Shown piece after piece: positions 51,235 to 61,033 of a stretch of DNA of 64,000 nt. The notes under the pieces were generated by a model. The model searched no databases. It saw nothing but the letters and a program-made list of their open reading frames with translations, and was not told the origin of the DNA. The stretch is from contig NC_014376.1 in assembly GCF_000144625.1 (NCBI RefSeq), positions 3,100,001 through 3,164,000 of the forward strand, written 5' to 3'. Origin of the DNA: [Clostridium] saccharolyticum WM1 (GTDB taxonomy: Bacteria; Bacillota; Clostridia; Lachnospirales; Lachnospiraceae). Every line of letters starts with the position of its first letter. The first letter of the stretch is position 1. The position numbers and the translations under genes were made by a program.

Positions 51235-52542
51235 TTACTGAACTGCCTGAAATGCTTCCTCTAAATCTTCTATCATATCAGCCGCATGTTCGGTTCCTAT
51301 GGATAACCGGATGGTGTTGGGCTTTATTCCTGATTGCTCCAGTTCTTCTTCCGTCATCTGGGAATGAGTCGTGGAGGCTGGATGGATAACCAGGGATTTT
51401 ACATCTGCAACATTGGCCAACAGAGAAAACAATTCCAACTGGTCGATAAAATCCTTTGCCTTTCTGGCATCTCCCTTGATTTCAAAAGTAAATATAGAGC
51501 CCCCGCCATTTGGGAAATATTTGGCGTATAATTCTCGCTGCTCCGTCTCTTCTGAAACAGAGGGATGGTGCACCTTCTCCACCTGGGGATGGTTCTTTAA
51601 ATACTGAACCACCTTCTGCGCATTTTCCACGTGCCGCTCCACCCGGAGGGATAAGGTTTCTAAGCCCTGCAGGAAGAAAAACGCGTGGAAGGGAGATAAT
51701 GCGGCTCCCGTATCACGAAGCAGGATGGCACGGATCTTGGTCACATAAGCAGCCGCTCCTACTGCCTTGGTAAAACTGATTCCATGATAGCTTGGATTTG
51801 GCTCTGTAAGGGTGGAGAATTTACCGGAAGCTTCCCAATCAAATTTTCCGCTGTCAACAATGACGCCTCCGATTGAGGTTCCATGGCCCCCGATAAATTT
51901 TGTGGCGGAATGAACCACAACATCCGCCCCAAATTCAATGGGTCTGACCAGATAAGGAGTCGCAAAGGTATTGTCCACAATTAACGGAATTTTATGTGCA
52001 TGGGCGATGCCTGCCAGCTTTTCAATATCTACCACGTCAGAATTGGGATTGCCCAGAGTTTCAATGAATACCAGCTTTGTATTGTCCTGAATGGCCTTGT
52101 CAAAGGCTTCGTAATCAAAGGGATCCACAAAGGTAGTCTCTATGCCGTATTCCGGAAGAGTATGCTCCAGCAGGTTATAGGTGCCGCCATAAATATTCTT
52201 GGCCGCTACGATATGATCCCCGTTTCTTGCAATGTTTTCAATGGAATATGTAACTGCAGCCGCCCCGGATGCAACCGCAAGGGCTGCCGCTCCACCTTCC
52301 AAAGCAGCGATCCTGCGCTCAAAAACATCCTGGGTAGGGTTTGTCAGCCTTCCATAAATATTACCTGCATCCGAAAGATTGAACCTTGCCGCTGCGTGGT
52401 CACTGTTATGGAATACATAGGAAGAGGTCTGGTAAATCGGGACTGCTCTTGCATCGGTTACCGGATCTGCCTGTTCCTGCCCCACATGTAATTGTAATGT
52501 TTCAAATCTTAAATTCCTTTCTGTTCTTGTCTTCTTAGCCAT
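51235..52542 (-). CDS. metY: O-acetylhomoserine aminocarboxypropyltransferase (sulfhydrylase)
   Basis: A 435-residue PLP enzyme making homocysteine directly from O-acetylhomoserine and sulfide. 'FETLQLHVGQEQADPVTDAR' at the start, 'GRLTNPTQDVFERRIAALEG', and PLP lysine 'VVHSATKFIGGHGTSIGGVI' near residue 208. The ~55-residue insertion relative to MetB is typical of MetY. Strong AGGAGG site. Confidence 0.93.
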   Translation of the reverse strand: MAKKTRTERNLRFETLQLHVGQEQADPVTDARAVPIYQTSSYVFHNSDHAAARFNLSDAGNIYGRLTNPTQDVFERRIAALEGGAAALAVASGAAAVTYSIENIARNGDHIVAAKNIYGGTYNLLEHTLPEYGIETTFVDPFDYEAFDKAIQDNTKLVFIETLGNPNSDVVDIEKLAGIAHAHKIPLIVDNTFATPYLVRPIEFGADVVVHSATKFIGGHGTSIGGVIVDSGKFDWEASGKFSTLTEPNPSYHGISFTKAVGAAAYVTKIRAILLRDTGAALSPFHAFFFLQGLETLSLRVERHVENAQKVVQYLKNHPQVEKVHHPSVSEETEQRELYAKYFPNGGGSIFTFEIKGDARKAKDFIDQLELFSLLANVADVKSLVIHPASTTHSQMTEEELEQSGIKPNTIRLSIGTEHAADMIEDLEEAFQAVQ

Positions 52543-52765
52543 ATGAATTTCCTCCTGAATGTTATTGGATTATTTTCTTCGTCTTATCTTAGTTGGTATT
52601 ATACCTTGTTTTACGGCTAAGTGTTAATAGATATTATTATGACCTGGTTATAGGCAAAACCTATAGCAAAACCATCCTGGTTTTCTGCACCAAGCTCCTG
52701 CTTATCCATCATATATCATTGAGTTTTGAATATACTTGTATAAATTAATAGCGAGGACATTATCC

Positions 52766-53401
52766 ATGAATGAACATTATCCCTTTGTAAACCCGCCTCT
52801 GCCGTATGCATACGATGCACTTGAACCCTACATTGATACACAGACCATGTATCTGCACCACGACAGGCTGCAGCAGCGGTATGTGGTGAATCTAAACATA
52901 ATCCTGAAGGATTATCCACAGCTGCAAAGCTTATCTTTAGAGGAATTGATTTCAGATCCGGAATCTCTTCCTGCAGAGGTGCGTCAGGGCATTATCAATA
53001 ATGCCGGCGGGGTTTATAACCACATCATTTATTTCTCCGGAATGACCAACTCCATGACCAGATCACAGGCTGATGAATTGTATCCAGCCATCCAGCAGGA
53101 CTTTGGATCGGTGGAACAGTTCTTTGATGAATTCAAAAAATATGCGTTGTCTGTATTCGGTTCCGGATATGCATGGCTGGTGCTGGATTCCAACGGCAGA
53201 CTGAGGTTTGTAACAACCGCTAACCAGAACTCCCCTGTTACAGACGGCTTTTGTGTCATTGCCGGCATCGATGTCTGGGAGCATGCCTATTTTTTGAAGC
53301 GGTTCAATGACCGGGCTGCATACATAGAGGACTGGTTCCATGTGGTAAGCTGGGAGGCGGCAGACGAACGTTACAAGGCATGCATGAACGTTGAGTCCTA
53401 A
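52766..53401 (+). CDS. Fe/Mn superoxide dismutase family protein
   Basis: A 211-residue protein. The metal ligands seem to be present: His in 'MYLHHDRLQQRYV', His in 'VYNHIIYFSGM', Asp and His in 'GIDVWEHAYFLKRF'. It differs from usual SODs by a Cys-poor, acidic surface and a modified 'GSGYAWLVLD' segment. Start at 52766 follows GAGGA; the longer frame to 52736 is unlikely. Cytosolic, stand-alone. Confidence 0.87.
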   Translation: MNEHYPFVNPPLPYAYDALEPYIDTQTMYLHHDRLQQRYVVNLNIILKDYPQLQSLSLEELISDPESLPAEVRQGIINNAGGVYNHIIYFSGMTNSMTRSQADELYPAIQQDFGSVEQFFDEFKKYALSVFGSGYAWLVLDSNGRLRFVTTANQNSPVTDGFCVIAGIDVWEHAYFLKRFNDRAAYIEDWFHVVSWEAADERYKACMNVES

Positions 53402-53452
53402 GATGGACGGTCCGGATTATCTCATTCTAAACATCACATTATTACTGTTCTT

Positions 53453-53497
53453 AAAAACCTTCAAACCGATGAAACTGATCTGTTTGAAGGTTTTTAA
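53453..53497 (+). terminator. Terminator of the SOD gene
   Basis: AAAAACCTTCAAAC pairs perfectly with GTTTGAAGGTTTTT. Confidence 0.88.
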
Positions 53498-53540
53498 AAG
53501 CCGGTTATACGGGTTCCGCCCGGTCCTATTTTAATAATCA

Positions 53541-53574
53541 AAAAAGAGGAACCGGCCAAGCGACTCCTCTTTCT
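53541..53574 (-). terminator. Terminator of the GGGtGRT gene
   Basis: AAAGAGGA pairs with TCCTCTTT, flanked by A and T runs, ~40 bp past the stop codon. Confidence 0.7.
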
Positions 53575-53614
53575 CTTTTCTATCGTAAAATTTCCTGTAT
53601 AATCTAGGCTATTC

Positions 53615-54625
53615 TTAGAATTTACCTGCGTTAGCAGCCTCTTCAATCGAAACAGCTACAGCTACGGTAGCGCCTACCATAGGGTTATTTCCCATACCGA
53701 TCAGACCCATCATTTCCACGTGAGCCGGAACGGAGGAAGAACCTGCGAACTGGGCATCCGAGTGCATACGTCCCATGGTATCAGTCATACCGTAGGAAGC
53801 CGGGCCTGCTGCCATGTTGTCCGGATGAAGAGTACGTCCTGTACCGCCGCCGGAAGCTACGGAGAAGTACTTCTTGCCCTTTTCAGTACATTCCTTTTTG
53901 TAGGTTCCTGCTACCGGGTGCTGGAATCTGGTTGGGTTGGTGGAGTTACCTGTAATGGAAACGTCAACGCCTTCCTTCCACATAACTGCAACGCCTTCTG
54001 TTACATCGTTCGCGCCGTAGCAGTTTACCTTTGCTCTTAAGCCGTCAGAGTAGGACTTTCTCCAAAGCTCTTTTACTTCGCCTGTATAATAATCCATCTC
54101 TGTTTCTACGTATGTAAATCCATTGATTCTGGAAATGATCTGAGCCGCATCCTTTCCTAAACCGTTTAAAATAACTCTTAATGGTTTCTGACGAACCTTG
54201 TTTGCCTTCTCAGCGATACCAATAGCGCCTTCTGCTGCCGCAAAGGACTCATGGCCTGCTAAAAAGCAGAAACAGTCGGTCTCTTCTTCCAGAAGCATCT
54301 TTCCTAAATTCCCATGTCCAAGGCCTACTTTCCGCTGGTCTGCAACGGAGCCTGGAATACAGAAGGCCTGAAGACCTTCTCCAATAACTGCTGCAGCGTC
54401 TGCAGCCTTTCTGCAGCCCTTCTTGATTGCAATTGCTGCACCGACTATGTAAGCCCAGCAAGCATTTTCAAAACAGATGGGCTGGATCTTCTTCACCTGC
54501 TCATACACATCCAGACCTGCATCTTTTGTAATCTTTTCAGCTTCTTCGATAGAAGCAATGCCGTAGCTGTTTAATACAGAATTGATTTTGTCAATTCTTC
54601 TCTCATATGATTCAAATAATGCCAT
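53615..54625 (-). CDS. GGGtGRT family protein
   Basis: A 336-residue conserved protein of anaerobic Firmicutes named after its motif, here 'ASGGGTGRTLHPDNMAAGP' near residue 275. It also has 'IQPICFENACWAYIVGAAIA' and 'FLAGHESFAAAEGAIGIA'. Function not known to me; it is regularly paired with a NifU-like scaffold protein, as here, which suggests an iron-sulfur or sulfur-transfer task. The ATG at 54625 follows AAGGAGGAC; the longer frame to 54652 is less likely. Confidence 0.9.
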   Translation of the reverse strand: MALFESYERRIDKINSVLNSYGIASIEEAEKITKDAGLDVYEQVKKIQPICFENACWAYIVGAAIAIKKGCRKAADAAAVIGEGLQAFCIPGSVADQRKVGLGHGNLGKMLLEEETDCFCFLAGHESFAAAEGAIGIAEKANKVRQKPLRVILNGLGKDAAQIISRINGFTYVETEMDYYTGEVKELWRKSYSDGLRAKVNCYGANDVTEGVAVMWKEGVDVSITGNSTNPTRFQHPVAGTYKKECTEKGKKYFSVASGGGTGRTLHPDNMAAGPASYGMTDTMGRMHSDAQFAGSSSVPAHVEMMGLIGMGNNPMVGATVAVAVSIEEAANAGKF

Positions 54626-54700
54626 TATCTTGTCCTCCTTATTATTGGCCAAATATCTTCACTTTGATAACCGGAAAACCACAGTCTTGCGACAATCCGG

Positions 54701-55393
54701 TTATTCATGTCTTGGGTCAATGATCTTAGCAGCTTCAGCAACGCGGCCGTACTGTCCCTTTGCCTTTTCCCAAGCAGTATTCGGATCATCGCCTTTCTTG
54801 ATGAAATCAGTCATCTTTCCAAGGCTTACGAACTGATAGCCAATAATCTGATCTTCCTCGTCCAGGGCAATACCGGTAACATAGCCTTCCGCCATCTCTA
54901 AGTAACGGGGACCTTTCTTTAATGTTCCGTACATGGTACCAACCTGTGAACGGAGACCCTTTCCTAAGTCTTCCAGACCTGCGCCTACCGGAAGTCCGTC
55001 TTCAGAGAATGCACTCTGGGTTCTTCCGTATGCGATCTGTAAGAACAATTCTCTCATAGCGGTGTTAATGGCGTCACAGACAAGGTCTGTATTTAATGCT
55101 TCTAAAACGGTCAGCCCTGGCAAAATCTCTGCCGCCATAGCAGCGGAATGAGTCATGCCGGAACAGCCGATTGTCTCTACTAATGCTTCCTGAATAATAC
55201 CCTCTTTTACGTTAAGAGTCAGCTTGCATGCACCCTGCTGGGGAGCACACCAGCCAACGCCATGTGTCAGACCGGAAATATCTTTAACTTCTCTGGATTT
55301 TACCCATTTTGCTTCTTCTGGGATTGGAGCAGCGCCGTGATGAACGCCCTGTGCCACTGTGCACATCTCTTCTACTTCCTGTGAATAAATCAT
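54701..55393 (-). CDS. NifU-like iron-sulfur scaffold protein
   Basis: A 230-residue protein with Cys in 'GWCAPQQGACKLTL' and 'ETIGCSGMTHSAAMAAEILP', matching the scaffold fold of IscU/NifU N-terminal domains, plus a C-terminal extension. It precedes the GGGtGRT gene by 75 bp; the two form an operon. Ribosome site AAAGGAG. Confidence 0.85.
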   Translation of the reverse strand: MIYSQEVEEMCTVAQGVHHGAAPIPEEAKWVKSREVKDISGLTHGVGWCAPQQGACKLTLNVKEGIIQEALVETIGCSGMTHSAAMAAEILPGLTVLEALNTDLVCDAINTAMRELFLQIAYGRTQSAFSEDGLPVGAGLEDLGKGLRSQVGTMYGTLKKGPRYLEMAEGYVTGIALDEEDQIIGYQFVSLGKMTDFIKKGDDPNTAWEKAKGQYGRVAEAAKIIDPRHE

Positions 55394-55551
55394 GTTAATA
55401 CTCCTTTCAAATAAGTAATCATTGTGAACAGTACTTTGTTAATAAAATCACATCATACTTGATCATATTTTCTCATATATTGTCGGTTTCCGCAAGTAGT
55501 TTTTCCAAAAATAGGAGGGAGGAACGAATCCCTCCCTGCGTTTCCTTTTCT

Positions 55552-56802
55552 CTATAAAATTCTCCTGACGGAAAGAATCGTCCGGTAGGTGGCTGTTCCC
55601 ACTTTGATACCGGTTGCCGGGGAACTCGCATGAACAATTTGTCCATTGCCGATATAGATCCCGATATGGCCTGCATAGCAGATTAAGTCTCCCGGCTGGG
55701 CCTCGGAATAGGACACCTCACGGCCTGCCGACCGCTGCTCCGAAGAGCTTCTTGGAAGAGAATACCCGAAATGCCGGTAAACAGACTGTACAAATCCGGA
55801 ACAGTCAGCACCGCTGGTCAGGCTGGTTCCTCCAAAAACGTAAGGGTTCCCCACAAACTGAAGCCCGTAATCTGCAACTGCGCGGCCTTCGGCAGTTCCT
55901 CCATTGCTCTTGTTGGCGGTAGGACCGGTGTACTTGTTGTTGGCATTGGATGACTTGGGTTTGGAGCTGGCGTTAGCCGCTGCCTTTCTTCTGGCCTCTT
56001 CCTCCGCCTTTTTCCTGGCTTCTTCGGCTGCCTTCTTCCTGGCCTCCTCTTCCTTTGCCTTGCGGATCTCTTCATTCTTCTTGGCTACTGTCTGGGCATA
56101 AACGGCTGCATCCTGTTTGGCCTGTGCAAGCTGGCTGTCAAAATTGGTAACTTCCTTTTTCTTGGTGGAAATCAGAGTCTCAAGGGCCGACTGCTGTTCC
56201 TTGTACTCCAGCTCCATGACCTCCATCTCAGCCTTGTCCTCTTCTAAGTCTGACTTATAATCGGCCACCTTCTGTTTTGTCTCCTGGAAGGTGATCAGCA
56301 TATTCCGGTCGTATGTATAAATTCCTTCTACGTATTCCGCCTTATTAAGAAGATCCGACATGTTTTTCACCTGAAGGAAAATATCCAGATATTCCGTGTC
56401 TCCCTTCTCATACATGTACTGGATTCTCTTTTTCATGGAAGCATACTGCTTTTCTTCATCTTTCTTCGCTGCTGCATAGTCCAGCTCTGCCTGCTTGATC
56501 TCTGCTTCCTTGTTGGCCATATCACTTTCCAGGACCTTAATATCAGCCAAAAGAGCGGTCAGATCAGAGGTCAGCTTTGATACCTGATTCTGAGCAGCGC
56601 TCTTTTTGCTCTCTGCGTCCCGAGCTTTTTTATTTGCCTCTTCCAGCTTTTTCTGGGCTTCCTGTTTCTCCTTTTCCGCTTTTGACGTAGCCCAGGCGGG
56701 AACAGTCTGGCCGCAGACCATGGCACTTACCAGAAGGCCGCAGAGAAGCTTTTGCAGCATTTTTCTGCTTCTTTCATACATAATCTGTATTTTTCGTTTC
56801 AT
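55552..56802 (-). CDS. Secreted NlpC/P60 endopeptidase with coiled coil
   Basis: A 416-residue exported wall hydrolase. Signal peptide to about residue 40 ('KLLCGLLVSAMVCGQTVPAW'), a long coiled coil (~40-265, Lys/Glu/Ala-rich), a Ser/Asn-rich linker and a C-terminal NlpC/P60 domain with catalytic Cys in 'SGADCSGFVQSVYRHFG', and His in 'YAGHIGIYIGNGQIVHASS'. The layout is that of CwlO/PcsB-like enzymes activated by FtsEX. Its strand partner genes are unrelated. Confidence 0.9.
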   Translation of the reverse strand: MKRKIQIMYERSRKMLQKLLCGLLVSAMVCGQTVPAWATSKAEKEKQEAQKKLEEANKKARDAESKKSAAQNQVSKLTSDLTALLADIKVLESDMANKEAEIKQAELDYAAAKKDEEKQYASMKKRIQYMYEKGDTEYLDIFLQVKNMSDLLNKAEYVEGIYTYDRNMLITFQETKQKVADYKSDLEEDKAEMEVMELEYKEQQSALETLISTKKKEVTNFDSQLAQAKQDAAVYAQTVAKKNEEIRKAKEEEARKKAAEEARKKAEEEARRKAAANASSKPKSSNANNKYTGPTANKSNGGTAEGRAVADYGLQFVGNPYVFGGTSLTSGADCSGFVQSVYRHFGYSLPRSSSEQRSAGREVSYSEAQPGDLICYAGHIGIYIGNGQIVHASSPATGIKVGTATYRTILSVRRIL

Positions 56803-56957
56803 CGTCAGTCCCTTTTCCCCTTTTTTCTATCTTATATGTTACCGTAAAACCATGGTAAAGTTCAAGTCTTATTTTAGAAAAATTTGTTTTTTTATAAGCG
56901 AGACTAAATTTCTGCCTTTTCATTTCTCACAGGCAGCAACCGGTTAATAGAGGGAGT

Positions 56958-58337
56958 TTATTCAAACCCTTCTTCCATCAGAGTCTGGCATTTATCCTCA
57001 GGTAATTTTCCTGACACCACAAGGAAGCAGAGAAAAAATAAAATTCCTTTGATGATACTTGAGATGGTAAACGCCCACCATACCCCGTCAAGACCAAGCG
57101 CCGTACTGCTGAAAACCATGGCAAAAGGGATCCTGGCGGATGTAAACACAACACTGATGACTGAGCAGAGCAGAGTCTTTCCAAGGCCGGAAAGAGCCCC
57201 TATGGTTGTCAGCTCCATGCACATGAACATCTGGCAAAAGCCAAGAATCACCAGATAACGCACTCCCATGGGAATGACCTCTGCTTCGTGAATGAACAGA
57301 CCGAAGATATACTCCGGAAAGGCAATCAACAGGACTGAACAGAACAATCCCCAGACAAACATGACCCCGGCTGCTGTAAAATAGCCTTTTTTCACTCTTC
57401 CGTATTGCCCGGCTCCGTAGTTTTGCCCCACAAAGGAATTAATGGCAGCAGCAAATCCGTCTGCCGTCATCCATGATATGGACTCGATCTGCCCGCCTAC
57501 CCGTAAAACAGCTACGGCGGTATCCCCAAATCCGGTCACAAACCTGGTCAGAACCATGGAAATACTGGTATAGATAAGATTTTGCACGGAAGCGGGAAAT
57601 CCGATTTTTATTATGGCTTTCCTATGATCCCAGGAAACCTTATGGAATACCTTTACCCTATGAAACAGCAGCCGGTCCTTTTTCATAGCTGCAATAAATA
57701 CCATGGTAACAACTGCCTGAGCCATGACCGTGGCAATGGCAGCCCCTGCCACTCCGGCGCCCTTTATGGGACCCAGTCCAAAGATCAGGACAGGATCCAG
57801 AACCATATTCAAAACCAGGCCGATAACGTTCGCAAACAGCGGCGTCCTGCTGTCTCCCATGGCTGTCATGATCCCGGTAATAATCGAATTCAGAAAGGAA
57901 AATACGATCAAGCCGCAGGTGATCTTTAAATATACCTGGGCATTATGTACAATGGAAGCATCGTTCAGCCCGAAAAAGCCGATCAGAGGCTCCGCTCCGA
58001 AAAATGTTCCGGCTCCATACAGAAAAGCAAACAAAAGCCCCATCTGGAGGGCTCCGGAAGCATAGACTGCCGCGTCTTCCTTATCGCCTCTTCCCAGAGA
58101 ATGGGCCACCTTTACCTGTCCTCCCATTTTTGCCAGCGCAACAACGCCCTGGGAAAGCCAGACATACATCCCCCCTGCTCCCACCGCTGCAACCGCCGGG
58201 GAGCCAACCAGACCGATCCAGGCCATATCCGTCAGGTTATAGGCCATTTGGACAAGAGCCGTTGCCATAATGGGAAGGGCCAGACCGGTGAGGGAGGTGA
58301 ATATATTTCCTTTTAACAAATCAATTTTCTTATTCAT
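56958..58337 (-). CDS. MATE-family efflux transporter
   Basis: A 459-residue membrane protein with twelve likely helices and MATE features: 'LTDMAWIGLVGSPAVAAVGA' near residue 40, 'NVIGLVLNMVLDPVLIFGLG' near residue 170 and 'VGQNYGAGQYGRVKKGYF' near residue 295. Exports organic cations or drugs with Na+ or H+. Two starts are possible (TTG 58352, ATG 58337); neither has an ideal ribosome site. Confidence 0.9.
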   Translation of the reverse strand: MNKKIDLLKGNIFTSLTGLALPIMATALVQMAYNLTDMAWIGLVGSPAVAAVGAGGMYVWLSQGVVALAKMGGQVKVAHSLGRGDKEDAAVYASGALQMGLLFAFLYGAGTFFGAEPLIGFFGLNDASIVHNAQVYLKITCGLIVFSFLNSIITGIMTAMGDSRTPLFANVIGLVLNMVLDPVLIFGLGPIKGAGVAGAAIATVMAQAVVTMVFIAAMKKDRLLFHRVKVFHKVSWDHRKAIIKIGFPASVQNLIYTSISMVLTRFVTGFGDTAVAVLRVGGQIESISWMTADGFAAAINSFVGQNYGAGQYGRVKKGYFTAAGVMFVWGLFCSVLLIAFPEYIFGLFIHEAEVIPMGVRYLVILGFCQMFMCMELTTIGALSGLGKTLLCSVISVVFTSARIPFAMVFSSTALGLDGVWWAFTISSIIKGILFFLCFLVVSGKLPEDKCQTLMEEGFE

Positions 58338-58357
58338 AATTAATAGCCACAACCTTT

Positions 58358-58389
58358 CAAAAGGGCCGCCAGTAAAATGGCAGCCCTTT
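58358..58389 (-). terminator. Hairpin between nfnB and the MATE gene
   Basis: AAAGGGCTGCC pairs with GGCGGCCCTTT with one mismatch, followed by T's on the minus strand; about 110 bp after the nfnB stop. Confidence 0.6.
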
Positions 58390-58497
58390 CATTCTGCAAG
58401 CAATGAGCCAGGTACAATAATGCTTGCATTCCTGTATCCGGCAAATGCTGCAAGGGTCAAATACTCTCAATCAACCACAGATATTTGACGATCTTTA

Positions 58498-59886
58498 TTA
58501 TTCGTTTGCAGACAGGTATTCGTGAATTCCTCTTGCTCCAGCCCGTCCGGCTTCCATAGCCAGAATCACGGTTGCAGCTCCTGTCACTGCATCTCCTCCG
58601 GCATAAACGCCTTCCTTGCTGGTTTTTCCTGTGGATTCCTCCGCAATGATACATTTGCGCTTGTTAATATCAAGTCCCTTTGTCGTGTTGGAAATAAGCG
58701 GGTTAGGTGAAGTTCCCAATGACATGATAACAGTGTCCACATCAATGACGAATTCCGATCCCTCTACCTCCACAGGTCTTCTTCTGCCGGAAGCATCCGG
58801 TTCGCCAAGCTCCATCCTCACACATTTCATTCCATTTACCCAGCCTTTTTCATCGGTGAGAATCTCAACCGGGTTGGTTAAAAGGTTAAAAATGATTCCT
58901 TCTTCTTTTGCATGATGAACCTCTTCCACTCTTGCAGGAAGCTCTGCCTCGCTTCTTCGGTACACAACGTGTACTTCTGCGCCAAGACGAAGGGCTGTCC
59001 TTGCCGCATCCATAGCAACGTTTCCGCCGCCTACAACGGCTACCTTCTTTCCTGCCACGATTGGGGTATCATAATCACTGCGGAATGCCTTCATTAAATT
59101 GCTTCTGGTTAAATATTCGTTGGCCGAGAATACACCGTTGGCATTCTCTCCCGGAATTCCCATAAACATGGGAAGACCTGCTCCTGAGCCGATAAACACA
59201 GCCTGGAAGCCTTCTTCATCCAAAAGCTCATCAATGGTCACGGACTTTCCTACAATCACATTGGTCTCGATCTTAACGCCAAGCTTTCTTACGTTGTCGA
59301 TTTCCGGCTGAACTACCCCTTCCTTTGGAAGCCGGAATTCCGGAATGCCGTAGGTCAATACACCGCCCGGCTCATGAAGGGCTTCAAAAATAGTGACCTC
59401 ATAACCTAATTTTGCCAGGTCCCCGGCACAGGTCAGTCCGGAAGGACCGGAACCGATGACAGCAACCTTCTTGCCATTGGTCTTTTCCGGGGCTTCCGGT
59501 ACAAAGCCGTGCTCTCTGGACCAGTCTGCCACAAAACGCTCCAGCTTTCCGATGGAAATAGGTTCTCCCTTGATTCCGCGGATGCACTTGCCTTCGCACT
59601 GGCTCTCCTGCGGACACACACGGCCACAGACTGCCGGAAGAGCGGAGGACTGGGCAATAATCTTAGCAGCTTCCTCGTGATTTCCATTTTCCACTTCCTT
59701 AATAAAGCCTGGAATATTGATGGATACCGGACAGCCTGCCACACATTTCGGATTCTTGCACTGTATGCAGCGGCTGGCTTCTTCCTTTGCCTCTTCTTCA
59801 TTATATCCAAGACAAACCTCTTCAAAGTTTGTCGCTCTTACCTTTGGGTCCTGTTCTCTTACTGGTACTTTCTTTAATACATCCAT
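58498..59886 (-). CDS. nfnB: NfnB-like / glutamate synthase small-subunit-type flavoprotein
   Basis: A 462-residue protein. N-terminal Fe-S segment ('RCIQCKNPKCVAGCPVSINI', 'CGRVCPQESQCEGKCIRG'), then FAD site 'VAVIGSGPSGLTCAGDLAKL' and NADPH site 'VAVVGGGNVAMDAARTALRL'. Because it follows and overlaps (TAATG) the gene for the FAD/[2Fe-2S] subunit, it is best read as NfnB of the electron-bifurcating NADH-dependent ferredoxin:NADP oxidoreductase, not as GltB/D. Confidence 0.9.
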   Translation of the reverse strand: MDVLKKVPVREQDPKVRATNFEEVCLGYNEEEAKEEASRCIQCKNPKCVAGCPVSINIPGFIKEVENGNHEEAAKIIAQSSALPAVCGRVCPQESQCEGKCIRGIKGEPISIGKLERFVADWSREHGFVPEAPEKTNGKKVAVIGSGPSGLTCAGDLAKLGYEVTIFEALHEPGGVLTYGIPEFRLPKEGVVQPEIDNVRKLGVKIETNVIVGKSVTIDELLDEEGFQAVFIGSGAGLPMFMGIPGENANGVFSANEYLTRSNLMKAFRSDYDTPIVAGKKVAVVGGGNVAMDAARTALRLGAEVHVVYRRSEAELPARVEEVHHAKEEGIIFNLLTNPVEILTDEKGWVNGMKCVRMELGEPDASGRRRPVEVEGSEFVIDVDTVIMSLGTSPNPLISNTTKGLDINKRKCIIAEESTGKTSKEGVYAGGDAVTGAATVILAMEAGRAGARGIHEYLSANE

Positions 59887-60776
59887 TACTCGTTACCTCC
59901 ACACAATCCGCAGCCGCCGTGATGCGTATCGCCTTCACGCTCTTTTAAAACCGCGCGCCCTTCTTCTGATTTATACATCATCTGGCGCTTCATGGCTTCG
60001 TCAAAATTAACCAGATGTCCGTCAAATTCCGGTCCATCCACACAGGCAAATTTCACTTCCCCGCCAACTGTGACACGGCAGGCGCCGCACATGCCGGTTC
60101 CGTCTACCATGACCGGGTTTAAGCTGACAACCGTAGGAATGCCCAGTTCCTTGGTTACAAGGCAGGTAAACTTCATCATGATCATAGGTCCGATGGCTAC
60201 ACACACATCGTATTTTTTGCCCTGATTCTGAACCAGGTCCTTGATCACTTCCGTAACCAGGCCCTTTCTTTCATAGGAACCGTCATCTGTTGTCACATAT
60301 AAATTTCCGGCCTGCTCTCTCATGGCATCTTCCAGAATCAACAGATCCTTGGTCTTTGCTCCCATGATGACATCAACATCAATACCGTGTTCTCTCATCC
60401 ATTTCACCTGAGGATAAACAGGAGCCGTTCCCACACCTCCGGCTACAAATAAATATTTCTTATTCTTCAGTTCTTCTATATCCTCGTGTACGAATTCCGA
60501 CGCATTGCCCAAAGGACCCACCACATCTGCAAAGCTGCCGCCTGTCTTTAATTCAGCCATCTTTTCTGTGCTGGCGCCCACCGTCTGAAATACGATGGTA
60601 ATGCTCCCCTTCTCACGATCATAATCACAGATGGTAAGCGGAATTCTTTCTCCTCTGTCATCCATCTTGACGATAACAAATTCTCCAGGCTGGCAGGCTT
60701 TGGCAATCCGAGGGGCTTCCACATCCATCAGATAGATCTTGTCAGCTAACATCTCTGCTTTTAAAATCTTATACAT
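59886..60776 (-). CDS. nfnA: NfnA-like ferredoxin:NADP oxidoreductase subunit
   Basis: A 296-residue ferredoxin-reductase-fold protein with FAD motif 'RIPLTICDYDREKGSIT', 'FVAGGVGTAPVYPQVKWM' for pyridine nucleotide, and a C-terminal [2Fe-2S] site 'DGTGMCGACRVTVGGEVKFA' with further Cys. Same family as SudB and dihydroorotate dehydrogenase PyrK. The ATG at 60776 follows TAGGAGG; the longer frame to 60815 is rejected for that reason. Confidence 0.9.
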   Translation of the reverse strand: MYKILKAEMLADKIYLMDVEAPRIAKACQPGEFVIVKMDDRGERIPLTICDYDREKGSITIVFQTVGASTEKMAELKTGGSFADVVGPLGNASEFVHEDIEELKNKKYLFVAGGVGTAPVYPQVKWMREHGIDVDVIMGAKTKDLLILEDAMREQAGNLYVTTDDGSYERKGLVTEVIKDLVQNQGKKYDVCVAIGPMIMMKFTCLVTKELGIPTVVSLNPVMVDGTGMCGACRVTVGGEVKFACVDGPEFDGHLVNFDEAMKRQMMYKSEEGRAVLKEREGDTHHGGCGLCGGNE

Positions 60777-61033
60777 CTTTATCCTCCTAATGTCTTCGTG
60801 AATATACCTGTACACCGTTCCTGAAAGCCTTCCCCAACGATCAGGTGAATAGTACTCGTATCATATTACCATTTTTAAGGGGCACTGACAACATTTATTG
60901 AAAAATATCATTGAAATTTTATGGATACAGGGGATTTTCCGCTATTTTTTCCCAAATTCTGCATATTTATAAACCCAGCGGATATGCCTGAATATCCTGT
61001 TTATCGGAAGGCTGGGATTGAAAACGCCTTTTT

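Noticed and set aside
55614..56101. Plus-strand frames opposite the NlpC/P60 gene
   Set aside because: They arise from the Lys/Ala/Glu-rich coiled coil and linker read in antisense.
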